Positions 29,010-39,195 are shown, numbered from the stretch's first letter. The stretch: DNA of 64,000 nucleotides from Agitococcus sp. (GCA_030646715.1 JAUSLJ010000048.1:17395-81394), one strand, 5' to 3'. Notes: generated by a model from the letters alone, not told the origin. Numbers and translations are program-made.

Positions 29010-29432
29010 GTTAAGCTGCCATTTTGCTACATTCTTCCGCACAGTGACGACAAGCCTTTGCACACTCTTGACAGTGATCATGCTCGTGTTTAGCACACTC
29101 ATCGGCACATGCCGTGCAAATTGTGGCGCACAATTGACAGACCTGTGCGGCATAAGGACTATTACGCGCCATGAGCGTAGCGGCAAGACGGCACATATCA
29201 GCACAGTCTCTATCGAGCTGAATACATTTCGTCATTTGCTGGACATTGGCTTCGGTTAGGCAAGCAGTAGAACAATGGTCACATGTAGCGGCGCATTGGT
29301 TACACGCTTCGATACAACTAGCGTATTGGTGATGTGACATGTTAAGTATTCCGTTGTTTGTGATAAGAGCTTGGAACATAAGCTAATAATTCAAAGGGGT
29401 ATGTTCGATGCAGTACTTAACGGGACTTTAAT
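29010..29432. repeat. Direct repeat (csp copy 1 with its promoter region)
   Basis: About 420 bp nearly identical to 39219-39641 in the same orientation. Identity starts one base before the csp stop codon and continues through the gene and about 90 bp of upstream sequence (AATTCAAAGGGGTATGTTCG and beyond). The encoded proteins differ at only a few residues (T/A, T/A, Y/F, H/R). Confidence 0.85.
29011..29340 (-). CDS. csp: Cytosolic copper storage protein (Csp3-like), copy 1
   Basis: A 109-residue four-helix-bundle protein with 19 Cys in CxxC/CxxxC spacing along the helices (ASCIEACNQCAATCDHCSTAC ... CATICTACADEC). No signal peptide, so it is like cytosolic Csp3, which stores many Cu(I) ions inside the bundle. 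ATG at 29340 chosen; the upstream in-frame extension lacks SD support. A near-identical second copy lies at 39220-39549. Confidence 0.92.
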   Translation of the reverse strand: MSHHQYASCIEACNQCAATCDHCSTACLTEANVQQMTKCIQLDRDCADMCRLAATLMARNSPYAAQVCQLCATICTACADECAKHEHDHCQECAKACRHCAEECSKMAA

Positions 29433-29468
29433 GACATTAGATTACCCTAAACAGCACTATCTCCGCTC

Positions 29469-30248
29469 TCAGTACGCCAGCACAGTATGTCGGGAGGCAC
29501 TATAGGGAAAAGCGATGTCGGGATCAGGTATCAGCAGATGATTTCCCTTGTCTGGACACTCTATGCGGCCAGCAAGATCACGGATGACGTTAAGGCGGGC
29601 TTTTTTCTTGTTGTCCGCACAGATAACGATCCAAGGAGCAGCCTTGTGATGCGTTTTTTTAAGCATGACATCACGTGCTACCGTGTAGTTTTCCCAGTGT
29701 TCAAGTGCTACTTCGTCAATCGGGCTTACCTTCCATTGCGTGAGTGGATCATTTTTGCGTGCTGCCAGTCGCTGCTCCTGCTCGGAACGACTGATATCAA
29801 GATAGTACTTAAACAGTTGGATACCCGCGTCAACAAGCATTCGTTCAAAGGGCACGACCGCCTCAAGAAAACTCATGTATTCCTTGTCCGTACAATAGCC
29901 CATCACTTTTTCAACACCCGCGCGGTTATACCAACTGCGGTTGAACAACACAAACTCGCCTGCGGCTGGCAAGTAGGCCGAATAACGCTGAAAATACCAT
30001 TGGCTTTGTTCTCTTTCTGAAGGCTTTGCCAAGGCAACGACACGCGTTTCTCGGGGACTCAAATGCTCGACGATGCGCTTGATCGTACCGTCTTTACCAG
30101 AAGCATCTCGACCTTCAAAAATAACGAGTACACGATGGCCATGTTCGATAATGTGCCGATGTACATTCACCAGTGCTATTTGCAGTAAGCGCAATTCCTT
30201 TTTATAGGCACGTCGGGGGTGGCTGCTATCACTCTTGTTACGACTCAT
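29469..30248 (-). CDS. ppk2: PPK2-family polyphosphate kinase
   Basis: A 259-residue cytosolic kinase with the Walker A motif FEGRDASGKDGT (about residues 45-55), the PPK2 signatures FNRSWYNRAGVE and YYLDISRSEQ, and the lid region. PPK2 enzymes move phosphate between polyphosphate and nucleotides; the direction here cannot be told. It lies 59 bases downstream of a P-type ATPase on the same strand, suggesting membership of the cus2 operon. Confidence 0.9.
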   Translation of the reverse strand: MSRNKSDSSHPRRAYKKELRLLQIALVNVHRHIIEHGHRVLVIFEGRDASGKDGTIKRIVEHLSPRETRVVALAKPSEREQSQWYFQRYSAYLPAAGEFVLFNRSWYNRAGVEKVMGYCTDKEYMSFLEAVVPFERMLVDAGIQLFKYYLDISRSEQEQRLAARKNDPLTQWKVSPIDEVALEHWENYTVARDVMLKKTHHKAAPWIVICADNKKKARLNVIRDLAGRIECPDKGNHLLIPDPDIAFPYSASRHTVLAY

Positions 30249-30307
30249 AGACTTAACCTTTCCCTTTTTAAAAGCCTAAGCTCAGAATTACTTTTTGGTT
30301 TCAATAT

Positions 30308-32746
30308 TTAGTGTCCATCAGGCTTGCTCATATGCAGCGTATGAAGTTTCCATGCGTCAACCACCAACAAGGGTAACAGTCCCACAGTTAGGGTTAACAG
30401 ACAGTCGCTTAAGGATAATGAACTGATCTTCAATAACGACTGCAAGGCTGGAATATGGTGAATACTGATTTGTACAAGCACGGAAATGGCGACGACCCAA
30501 AAAAGACGCATATTACTGAATAAACCCATCTGCCAGAATGTCTGTTGCTTACTGCGCGCGCCAAATGCCCGAAACAGCTCACCAAAAACCAGCGTCGTAA
30601 ACGCGAGGTTGCGCGCTTCTGCCAGATCGCGGGATGACAGTGCCCACACAAATATGCCTAGTGTCGCCAGTGTTTGGATCACGCCTACGACAAAAATCCC
30701 CTGCCATTCCGCACGTCCCAGTAAAGGCTCATCGGGATGTCGGGGCGGACGGTGCATGGTTTCAGGCGCGGCAGGATCCGTCACCAGTGCCAACGCGGGC
30801 AAAACATCCGTCGCCAAATTGACCCACAAGATATGTAGAGGCAATAAGGGGGTGGGCAATCCGATCAGTGCAGCGACAAGCATGACCGACAGCTCAGCGA
30901 CGTTACCTGCCAGAAGATAAGCTACCGTTTTTCGGATGTTATCAAAAATTCCGCGCCCTTCGCGAAGCGCGTCAACAATACTGGCAAAGTTGTCATCTGT
31001 CAGGATCATGTCAGAGGCTTCACGCGTCACTTCCGTACCTGTGACTCCCATAGCGATGCCAACATGAGCTTCCCGCAACGCAGGCGCATCGTTAACGCCA
31101 TCACCCGTCATGGCGACCACCTCACCGCGTTCTTTGAGGGTTCTGACAATATTGAGCTTGGCTTCTGGTGTTGCCCGTGCATGTACGGTGTCCTCAACGC
31201 TATCACCCGAAGCCAATATCCCCATTTCAGTGGCAATCGCCCGTGCAGTCACTGGATGATCGCCCGTAATCATGACTACTCGTACCCCAGCCTGACGCGC
31301 AGCGGCCACCGCAGCGATGGCTTCTGGGCGTGGCGGATCCGCCATACCAATCAATCCCAGCATGGTCAGGTGTTCGGGGGCACTTCCTGAACCTGTTGCT
31401 ACCGCCAGAACGCGTAAGCCTTTTAGTGCCATATCGGCAGCAGCCGTCTGAATATCCTTAGGCATATTGTCACATCGAAGAGTCAACGCCTCCAATGCCC
31501 CCTTGACGTACCAGATGCCATCTTCACGCTCAATCGCCATAAACATCCGAATAGAGTCGAAGGGGATGACAGTCTTCCGAGGGAACGTATTTTCAATGAC
31601 CTGACGCTCCATGCCCAGCTCACGGGCAGCCGTGAGGATGGCTAATTCAGTGGGATCGCCGATACCTGTTCCGTCTGTATTGAGTTCCGCGTCACAGCAA
31701 GAGGCTGCCGACTTCAGAATGGTGAGGCTATCTGCGGGCCAGACCTCACGAACTTTCATAATACCCGCTGTCAATGTGCCTGTTTTGTCGGTACAAATGA
31801 CCGTCGCACAGCCCAGACTTTCCACTGCATGAAGGTGTCGTACTAAGACTTGGCGTGATGCCATGCGCTGTACGCCCACGGCCAAAGCAATGGTGACGAT
31901 GGCGGGTAAGCCTTCGGGAACGGCGGCAACCGCCAAGGAAATAGCGGTCAATAGTACGCTCGACCAAGACTCCCCACGAAAAAGTCCAATCGCGGCGACC
32001 AGAATAACAATGCCAAGACAAAGATAGATTAAAATTCGGCTTAAATGGTCAAGGCGCTGTTGCAAAGGCGTTTCCGTGATGGCGGCACTGGTCAGCAAGC
32101 CAGCGATACGCCCTAACTCGGTGTGACTGCCAATTGCGGTGACGCGGGCGATTGCCGTCCCACACACCACAGCCGTGCCCATAAACACTTGATTGCTTTG
32201 TTCGGCCAAGGGGGCATTTTCAGCAATGGGCTGGAGGTTTTTGGCGACAGGCAGACTTTCACCCGTCAGCGCGGCTTCCTGCATCTGTAGTTCATGGGCT
32301 TCCAGCAATTGTGCATCCGCAGCGATCAAATCCCCTGCTTCCAGCAGCAAGGAATCCCCCTTAACCACCGAGCTGGCGGGAATTAACTGGGCGCGTCCGT
32401 CACGCAATACTCTAGCGCGTGCCGCTGTCATGTTTCTGAGTGCAAGAACTGCCTGTTCTGCCCGATACTCCTGAGCAAACCCGACCAAACCATTAATAAT
32501 CAGCACAATGCCAATGACGAGTGCATCAGTGACCTCACCCAAAACCAAAGAAATCCCTAACCCTGAAGCCAACAACGCCGTCATCGGATTGATGAATTGC
32601 TCCATCAGCAATTTCCACAGCGGTTGTGATTTTTCGCGCTGAAGTTCGTTGGCACCATACAGCCTGCCCCTAGCCTCCGCATCCGCCGTACTCAAGCCGC
32701 CACGAAGCTCCTGTGGCGAAGAAATGTCTGATGGTGAGTTATTCAT
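30308..32746 (-). CDS. P2-type cation-transporting ATPase (Ca2+/Mn2+-ATPase-like)
   Basis: An 812-residue pump of the PacL/SERCA-like class, not the P1B metal class: no CPC motif; TM4 reads AAVPEGLPAIVTIAL and TM6 LWVNLATDVLPALAL. It carries TGESLPV, the phosphorylation site CTDKTGTLT and TGDGVNDAPALREAHVG. The likely substrate is Ca2+ or Mn2+. Its start overlaps the cusA2 stop by eight bases, so it belongs to the second cus operon, which is unusual. Confidence 0.9.
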   Translation of the reverse strand: MNNSPSDISSPQELRGGLSTADAEARGRLYGANELQREKSQPLWKLLMEQFINPMTALLASGLGISLVLGEVTDALVIGIVLIINGLVGFAQEYRAEQAVLALRNMTAARARVLRDGRAQLIPASSVVKGDSLLLEAGDLIAADAQLLEAHELQMQEAALTGESLPVAKNLQPIAENAPLAEQSNQVFMGTAVVCGTAIARVTAIGSHTELGRIAGLLTSAAITETPLQQRLDHLSRILIYLCLGIVILVAAIGLFRGESWSSVLLTAISLAVAAVPEGLPAIVTIALAVGVQRMASRQVLVRHLHAVESLGCATVICTDKTGTLTAGIMKVREVWPADSLTILKSAASCCDAELNTDGTGIGDPTELAILTAARELGMERQVIENTFPRKTVIPFDSIRMFMAIEREDGIWYVKGALEALTLRCDNMPKDIQTAAADMALKGLRVLAVATGSGSAPEHLTMLGLIGMADPPRPEAIAAVAAARQAGVRVVMITGDHPVTARAIATEMGILASGDSVEDTVHARATPEAKLNIVRTLKERGEVVAMTGDGVNDAPALREAHVGIAMGVTGTEVTREASDMILTDDNFASIVDALREGRGIFDNIRKTVAYLLAGNVAELSVMLVAALIGLPTPLLPLHILWVNLATDVLPALALVTDPAAPETMHRPPRHPDEPLLGRAEWQGIFVVGVIQTLATLGIFVWALSSRDLAEARNLAFTTLVFGELFRAFGARSKQQTFWQMGLFSNMRLFWVVAISVLVQISIHHIPALQSLLKISSLSLSDCLLTLTVGLLPLLVVDAWKLHTLHMSKPDGH

Positions 32747-35700
32747 GGCGATTGACTACGTTATGCCTGAGCTGATAGCGACGCCACAAGGTGTACGCTG
32801 CTGGTAATACCAACAACGTCAGAATCATGCAGGAGAACAGGCCGCCGACTACGGGTGCAGCTGTGCGCGCACTAATATCGGCACCCACCCCGTCATCCCA
32901 TAACAAAGGCATCAAACCAAAGACCGTTGTGGCAACGGTCATAACCAGCGGTCTGACGCGTGCTGAAGCACCTTCCAGCACAGCGGCATCCACATCGTCA
33001 GCCGTGTTCATACGGCCTTCACTGACAAAACGCTCAAAAGTTTCGTCCAAATAAACGACCATAACGATGCCCGTGCCAGCAGACACGCCAGCGACGGCGA
33101 TCAGCCCCACCCAGACAGCGGTGGACAGGTTGTAGCCCATAAAAGCGAGGAACCAAATACTGCCAGCAACAGCAAAAGGCAAGGACAACAACACCAGCAT
33201 GGTCTGGCCAATCCCTTTCATGGCGAGATACAACAAAGCAATAATCAAAATCAGGGTGATCGGTAACATGATCCGCAACTTGGCTTCCATTTCAGCCATG
33301 AACTCATATTGTCCCGTCCATTGCAGCCGATAGCCCGTAGGCAATTGCAGCGAAGATGACACTTGAGACTTGGCGGCTTTTACCCAACTGCCAAGGTCGG
33401 TTTTGGTACTATCAATATCCGCAAAGACGAAGCCAACCAGAACACCGTTTTCATCCTTGATCATGGGTGGACCAGTGACAATGCTGATCTTTGCCAATGC
33501 CCCTAAAGGCACAGTGGCACCTGGCTGCCGCCAAGCAGAGTCACTGTCATTATTCTGCGTCGGCATGGCCTGAGCTTGGGTACTTGCGCCACCACTTTGA
33601 CGGGAATCGCTACCCCCCATGCCGCCCATACCACCACCAGAACCTGAAGCACCCGTTGCTGTACCAGAAGCTCCGCTGCCAGAGTTACCCCGATCTAGAC
33701 CAGCGACGGGATCACTCACGGTCACTGGAACTAAAATAGCGCGTAACGCTTCAGGATCCGCGCGATAATCTGCGGCATAACGCAGATTGACCGAGAAACG
33801 AGCACGACCGTTGATAACGGTAGAGACGGGCATACCGCCGATAGCGGACTCCACCACATCCTGCACATCACGCATACTCAGTCCATAGCGGGCAATCGCC
33901 TCTCGGTCTGGTACCACATCAATATATTCACGCCCTGTCTGACGCTCAGCGAAGGTACTGCGTGTCCCTGAAACTTGCCGCAGCATGCCTTCCAACTGAA
34001 TACTAATACGCTCAATAGTTGCTAGATTGTCACCGAAAACCTTGATGCCGACGGGTGTACGAACACCTGTTGTCAGCATATCAATCCGCGTACGTATGGG
34101 CGGCGCTATCGCCATCTGATAGCCAGGCATTTGGAGGGCATTCGCCATTTCCCGTGACAACTCATCCAAGGTGAAAACTCGCTTCTCTGGCCAAATCGCT
34201 CTTAGGGCAGGCTTGATCCAATCAGCCGCCTGTTGACTGTACCAGCGTTGTACCGTGTGTAATGGCCAATCCTCCTTCGGCTTCAATTGCACGACAATCT
34301 CATTCATGTCCAGTTGAGCTGGGTCGGTTGCTGTTTCGGCACGCCCCGCTTTACCATGAACTGACGCTACTTCAGGAAAGCTCTTGATGATTCGGTCTTG
34401 TGCGGTCAAAGCCTGCCGTGCTTCCTCGATGGAAATACCTGGAAAGGTGCTGGGCATGACCAGTAAACTGCCTTCGTCGAGAGGCGGCATGAACTCGGAA
34501 CCTAGGCGCATGAGCACGGGGATTGTGCCTACCATGCCAATGAGAGCCAGCACGACGACGGCAACACGCCAGCGAATCACTTGGCGGGCAATCGGGAAAT
34601 ACAGCCGTGACAGCACTCGATTGACGGGATTTTCAGCCTCGGTACGGAAGTGGCCGCGCAACAGCCACAGCATCAATGGCGGTGCTACTGTAATCGACAG
34701 AATGGCCGCCGTGAACATGGCAAAGGTTTTAGTGTAGGCCAGCGGGGCAAACAGCCGTCCCGCTTGCCCTGTCAACGTGAAAATCGGCAAGAAGCTGACC
34801 GTAATCAGCAACAACGAAAAAAAGATAGGACGACCGACTTCCTTGCAGGCATCAATGATGATGCGCTCTCGATCCGCACCAGCAGGGGCATTGGCTAGCC
34901 TGACGTGGGCATTTTCGATCAATACAATAGCGGCATCCGACAATTCACCCACCGCAATGGCGATCCCTCCCAGTGACATGATATTGGCGGACAGCCCCAT
35001 ATAACGCATGGCGATGAATGACAACAGCACCGAAAGTGGCAGAATAATGATGGCCACCAGTGCCGAACGGACGTGCATCAGAAAGACTATACAGATCAGG
35101 GCAACAATAATGCCCTCCTGCATCAGCGTACCTTTTAAGGTGCTGATTGAACCTTTGATTAAGCTGGAGCGATCATAGGTCGGCACCAAGCTGACATTAG
35201 GCGGGAGAGTGAGGGTGCTAATCTGCTGTTTGATGGCTTCCGTGACATCCAACGCGTTCGAGCCGATACGCATGACCACGATGCCGCCAACCGCCTCGCC
35301 TTGGCCGTTCAAATCTGCCGCGCCGCGTCGAATTTCTGGGCCAAACTGGACGGTGGCAATATCACGTAGCCGAACAGGCGTGCCACCTGCGCCCATGGTG
35401 ACCAGACTTTGCTCCAGATCAGTCAAGGATTTGACATAGCCGCGCCCGCGAATAATGTATTCCCGTCCTGCCATCTCAATCACCCGAGCACCGACTTCGG
35501 CATTGGCGTCACGAACGGATCGAGTAACATCACCTAGCGTTAAGCCATAGGCAGCCAGTCGAGCAGGATCCAGAACAATCTGAAATTGCCGCTCAAAACC
35601 ACCGAGTGAAGCGACCTCTGCCACCCCAGTAACCGCTTGTAGTGCTGGGCGAACCGTAAAATCCTGAAGCTCTCGGAGTTTGGCGAGATCCATGCGCCCA

Positions 35701-36143
35701 GAACTGTCTTGCAAAACATACTGAAAAACCCAACCAATGCCCGTAGCATCTGGCCCCAACTGCGGCGTAACGTTAGGCGGCAGCAGTTGCTGCGCGCGTC
35801 CCAGTTGCTCCAACACTCGGGTACGCGCCCAATAAATATCCGTGCCGTCTTGGAAAATGGCATAAATAAAGCTCATACCAAACATCGAGTAACCACGGAC
35901 AGCACGGACATTGGGTGTGCTTTGCAGTGCTCTAACCAGCGGATAGGTGACTTGATCCTCGACTAAATCAGGACTACGACCCATCCAGTCGGTAAAGACG
36001 ATAACTTGAGGGTCTGAGAGGTCGGGCAAGGCATCCAAAGGCGTTTTACGGACAGCATCAATCGCAAAGCCGACCAGTATCATCAGTATACCCATCACCG
36101 TCCAGCGATGACCCGCACACCATTCGATAATACGTTCAATCAT
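32739..36143 (-). CDS. cusA: Second CusA/SilA-type RND pump with a Gly/Ser/Met-rich insert
   Basis: A 1134-residue Cu(I)/Ag(I) RND pump. The methionine triad is present: LLVMP near 561, LDMNE near 612 and RIDML near 687. TM4 carries AIAVGELSDAAIVLIEN, with Ser where CusA1 has Val. It is about 90 residues longer than CusA1 because of a low-complexity insert at roughly residues 808-874 (GSGGGMGGMGGSDSRQ) in the second periplasmic domain. Start overlaps the cusB2 stop. Confidence 0.93.
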   Translation of the reverse strand: MIERIIEWCAGHRWTVMGILMILVGFAIDAVRKTPLDALPDLSDPQVIVFTDWMGRSPDLVEDQVTYPLVRALQSTPNVRAVRGYSMFGMSFIYAIFQDGTDIYWARTRVLEQLGRAQQLLPPNVTPQLGPDATGIGWVFQYVLQDSSGRMDLAKLRELQDFTVRPALQAVTGVAEVASLGGFERQFQIVLDPARLAAYGLTLGDVTRSVRDANAEVGARVIEMAGREYIIRGRGYVKSLTDLEQSLVTMGAGGTPVRLRDIATVQFGPEIRRGAADLNGQGEAVGGIVVMRIGSNALDVTEAIKQQISTLTLPPNVSLVPTYDRSSLIKGSISTLKGTLMQEGIIVALICIVFLMHVRSALVAIIILPLSVLLSFIAMRYMGLSANIMSLGGIAIAVGELSDAAIVLIENAHVRLANAPAGADRERIIIDACKEVGRPIFFSLLLITVSFLPIFTLTGQAGRLFAPLAYTKTFAMFTAAILSITVAPPLMLWLLRGHFRTEAENPVNRVLSRLYFPIARQVIRWRVAVVVLALIGMVGTIPVLMRLGSEFMPPLDEGSLLVMPSTFPGISIEEARQALTAQDRIIKSFPEVASVHGKAGRAETATDPAQLDMNEIVVQLKPKEDWPLHTVQRWYSQQAADWIKPALRAIWPEKRVFTLDELSREMANALQMPGYQMAIAPPIRTRIDMLTTGVRTPVGIKVFGDNLATIERISIQLEGMLRQVSGTRSTFAERQTGREYIDVVPDREAIARYGLSMRDVQDVVESAIGGMPVSTVINGRARFSVNLRYAADYRADPEALRAILVPVTVSDPVAGLDRGNSGSGASGTATGASGSGGGMGGMGGSDSRQSGGASTQAQAMPTQNNDSDSAWRQPGATVPLGALAKISIVTGPPMIKDENGVLVGFVFADIDSTKTDLGSWVKAAKSQVSSSLQLPTGYRLQWTGQYEFMAEMEAKLRIMLPITLILIIALLYLAMKGIGQTMLVLLSLPFAVAGSIWFLAFMGYNLSTAVWVGLIAVAGVSAGTGIVMVVYLDETFERFVSEGRMNTADDVDAAVLEGASARVRPLVMTVATTVFGLMPLLWDDGVGADISARTAAPVVGGLFSCMILTLLVLPAAYTLWRRYQLRHNVVNRHE

Positions 36144-37381
36144 TGTCCGCCTCCGTGACCCTGATGCTCGGGTTTTTCAGCGGCTGAGTTTTCAGCAGTT
36201 GATGTAGGGGCTTTTTTAGCCGCGTTAGTCGTCCCACCATGACCAGAATGGCCGCCTGCACTACCAGAAGCTCGGAGGCGACTCTCGGAATCGAGCAAAA
36301 AAACGCCTGAAGCAACGATACTATCACCCTCCTCCAGACCATCAAGAATCTCAATACGATCAGACTGTCTTATGCCCAAGCGCACAGTGCGCGGCTCAAA
36401 ATGTCCTTGGCCATGAGCGACATACACCACTTGCGTCTCGCCCGTATCGACGACGGCATCGCGTGGCACTGATAACGACAGCCGACTACTCAAATTAAAG
36501 AGCGCAGAACCAAAAATGCCTGGCCGTAATTGTCCATTAGCATTACGGACTGAGAATCTGACTTTAAGGGTGCGTGTGCGTTCGCTCAAAACGGGATCAA
36601 CAAACTCAACATTCGCCATCAGCGGCGGTAGTCCTGACACGGGGAAGTCCAACCGAGCTTGTGTGCCCGTTTGTATTCGACTGGCAGCAGACTCAGGAAT
36701 CTCGGCGCGTACCCACACCGTGGATAAGTCGGCGAGTGTCATCAATTCGGTCGAAGGATCCACCGCTGTGCCCGTCGAAATCCCCCGATGCACGACAATG
36801 CCAGATCGGGGGGCATAAATAGGCATGATCGGATTGGGCTTGCCCGCCTGCTCAATGGCACGGATATCGGCCTCCGCCATACCCAACACCAGCAAACGCT
36901 TGCGACCACTGTCCAACGCGACACTGGCTGGGCCAGATCCTTGCCGCAAGCTCAGATATTCGACTTGCGATGACTGAAGCTCTTGAGAAAAAATATCCGC
37001 CAGTCGTTGCCCTGCCTTGACCGTTTCGCCCGTGTTGCTGACATACAGTTTTTCAATCCAGCCAGCAACACGGGTATGAATATGCGACAGGCGTGATTCG
37101 TCAGGTACAACCGTCGCTACCGCGCGAAGCTGCTCGGAGACTGCCTGTTTGTGGACGGTAATCAGACTCAAACCCAATGTCGCTGCTTGAGACTTTTCAA
37201 TACTAATCGCTGTTCTTTCGGCCTTGGGGATACTGGCTTTTTGGCTAAGCGAATTATTTTGCTGACCGACTTGCGGCTTGGCTGATTCGCGGTTTTTGGC
37301 AATAAAGATTGCGCTCGTCAGCACGGTAGCAACGAGGGCACCCGCCAACACCGAAGGCCAAGCAATGGAAATTTTTTTCAT
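36140..37381 (-). CDS. cusB: Second CusB adaptor, with His-rich C-terminus
   Basis: A 413-residue periplasmic adaptor with an N-terminal anchor (SVLAGALVATVLTSAIFIA), lipoyl halves (RVAGWIEKLYVSNTG; APRSGIVVHRG) and beta-barrel domains. Unlike the cusB at 16770 it lacks the YWYDPM metal module and the CusF fusion; instead it ends in a Gly/His-rich tail (GGHSGHGGTTN ... EHQGHGGGQ). Overlaps both neighbours by ATGA-type junctions. Confidence 0.9.
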   Translation of the reverse strand: MKKISIAWPSVLAGALVATVLTSAIFIAKNRESAKPQVGQQNNSLSQKASIPKAERTAISIEKSQAATLGLSLITVHKQAVSEQLRAVATVVPDESRLSHIHTRVAGWIEKLYVSNTGETVKAGQRLADIFSQELQSSQVEYLSLRQGSGPASVALDSGRKRLLVLGMAEADIRAIEQAGKPNPIMPIYAPRSGIVVHRGISTGTAVDPSTELMTLADLSTVWVRAEIPESAASRIQTGTQARLDFPVSGLPPLMANVEFVDPVLSERTRTLKVRFSVRNANGQLRPGIFGSALFNLSSRLSLSVPRDAVVDTGETQVVYVAHGQGHFEPRTVRLGIRQSDRIEILDGLEEGDSIVASGVFLLDSESRLRASGSAGGHSGHGGTTNAAKKAPTSTAENSAAEKPEHQGHGGGQ

Positions 37382-38685
37382 GGCATTGCTCCCGTATCAC
37401 CCATGGCTCGGTGTAGGCGTGACCAAGACAGCCCCGCCTCATATTCGGCATCGACCAGTTCCATCTGCACCATCCACAAGGCTTGTGCTGACTCCAAAAC
37501 ACCCGTTAATGCCAGACGATTGTCGGCATAAGCCGCCAGTGCTGAAGGCATCGTGCGCGTGGCGCGAGGTAGAACATCATCACGCAGCGATTGATAACGC
37601 AACACCGAACCCCGATGGGTCTCCCAAGCGGCCGCCGTTTCACCCGCAATCATCCGCTGCATGGCATCCACATCGGCATGCGTCATCGACTCCATCGCCT
37701 TCGCCTCCGCTACTCCGGCTTGTAATCGGCTACGCCAGATCGGCAGACTGATACCGACCATCAACATATAACCTTTGCCCTCCGCCATCGTGTCAGCCAT
37801 ACCCGCGCGCACGGTAGCCATGGGCTTATACATAGACTCCATCACCTTGACGTCAGCTGCCGCCCGACGACTTTCAGCCTTGCCGCCGCTCAACTCTGGA
37901 CGCAAGCGCAGAGCCGAGGCCACGGCCTCTTCTTTCGGTAAACCACTCTGGGTCACGAGGCGCATGGTGTCGGGCGATAATGTAGGCACTGCTAAGGTTG
38001 AATCACGGCCAATGCTGGTGTTGAACATCACTTCTGCGGAGGCAACATTTGCAAGGCTGGTGGCCAGCTTGGCATGCAAACGAGCGTGCTCGGTCTCTGC
38101 CCGCAAGACTTCCGCCTGCGAGCCATTACCAGCGGCATAGCGGGCATTGGCAGACTTGACGACAGAAGCAGCCAGTTCGGTTTGTTCCGTTAAAATTCTT
38201 TGCATCTGCCTTTCCTTGCGTAACATCAAGTAGGCACTGGCCACGTCCAGATCAATATCCAGAGTGGTCTTGTCAGCCACCGCTTGAGTACGATCCGCTT
38301 CGGCCTTAGCCCCTGCACGTCGGTAGCCGCGCACTCCCGATAACGGGAAACGCTGCTCAATGGTGATGCTGGTGTTCTGTCCCATGCCTTCTAAGGGTTT
38401 ATGATCTAAGGAGGGTGACAACATAGGATCTTCAAGACCCGAGACGATGGCTGGTCGCGCCTGAGCGGCTCGAACAGCGGCTTGTACTGCGGTTATCTCT
38501 GCCCGATGTGCTCGGGCAGAAAGTTGAGCTTCCTGCATCTGTAAAGATGGTGGTAATGCAAAGTCATCGGCAAAAGACAGAGAGATCATGCCCCACTGGA
38601 CTAATCCCCCAAGAATTAACCACTGGACGTTCCTGATAGGGACTATTCGCCCAATCCCTCCCCGACTCCTCATGCAATCCCACAT
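37378..38685 (-). CDS. cusC: Second CusC-type outer-membrane factor
   Basis: A 435-residue TolC/OEP-family channel with a signal peptide (QWLILGGLVQWGMISLSFAD). I chose the ATG at 38685 because AGGAGG lies six bases upstream; an in-frame start at 38742 has no SD. Forms a tripartite pump with cusB2 and cusA2. Confidence 0.88.
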   Translation of the reverse strand: MWDCMRSRGGIGRIVPIRNVQWLILGGLVQWGMISLSFADDFALPPSLQMQEAQLSARAHRAEITAVQAAVRAAQARPAIVSGLEDPMLSPSLDHKPLEGMGQNTSITIEQRFPLSGVRGYRRAGAKAEADRTQAVADKTTLDIDLDVASAYLMLRKERQMQRILTEQTELAASVVKSANARYAAGNGSQAEVLRAETEHARLHAKLATSLANVASAEVMFNTSIGRDSTLAVPTLSPDTMRLVTQSGLPKEEAVASALRLRPELSGGKAESRRAAADVKVMESMYKPMATVRAGMADTMAEGKGYMLMVGISLPIWRSRLQAGVAEAKAMESMTHADVDAMQRMIAGETAAAWETHRGSVLRYQSLRDDVLPRATRTMPSALAAYADNRLALTGVLESAQALWMVQMELVDAEYEAGLSWSRLHRAMGDTGAMP

Positions 38686-38713
38686 ACGTGACCTCCTGAT
38701 GCATGTGATCGTG

Positions 38714-39100
38714 TTATTTACGTTCAAGCTCAACCGTGTCATTCGTTTTCAAATCACCGCTGACCACTTCAGCCTCGGAGTAATGCTCATCGAAGATTTT
38801 AGTGATACGAACTTGGCCTACGTTGACTCGGGCTAAGGCTGGTGCTCTGTTGCCACCCGCAACAGACGCTGAATGGCGTATGACTTCCAGCACCTGTCCC
38901 ACTTTTGCACGGTCATGCTTACCGATACAGATAACGGTCTTGCCTTCTTCTATAGACAAAATCTGGCCGCGCATGATCCAGCTATGGTAAACCGCCTTGG
39001 GGCCTGCGAGAGATACTGCTGGGGCAGACAAGATAAGGGCAGCAAGCAGCAAAGCAACAGAACGGCGGGAAGTCTTTTGACTAAGAGCGATAGTATTCAT
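38714..39100 (-). CDS. Periplasmic hypothetical protein heading the cus2 operon
   Basis: A 128-residue protein with a signal peptide (VALLLAALILSAPAVSLAG) and a beta-rich body (GKTVICIGKHDRAKVGQVLE ... RVNVGQVRITKIFDEHYSEA). It has a distant look of OB-like/FlgT-C-type domains; I do not recognise the family. One Cys and a few His could bind metal. First gene behind the CopR-like box at 39174. Confidence 0.7.
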   Translation of the reverse strand: MNTIALSQKTSRRSVALLLAALILSAPAVSLAGPKAVYHSWIMRGQILSIEEGKTVICIGKHDRAKVGQVLEVIRHSASVAGGNRAPALARVNVGQVRITKIFDEHYSEAEVVSGDLKTNDTVELERK

Positions 39101-39173
39101 TTTACAAATCTCCAAAGAATGCCTAATTAGCATACTAACTGTAGGGTTATTAGGCTGTCATTAGCCTGACAGG

Positions 39174-39195
39174 AACATTACATTCGTGTCATATT
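39174..39195. promoter_or_regulatory. CusR/CopR-like box
   Basis: AACATTACAT, two bases, GTGTCATATT matches the CusR consensus at 15 of 20 half-site positions, the weakest of the four boxes. It lies 74 bases upstream of the cus2 operon's first gene and just past the 3' end of csp copy 2. A separate dyad, CTGTCATTAGCCTGACAG, lies beside it (39155-39172). Confidence 0.55.
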
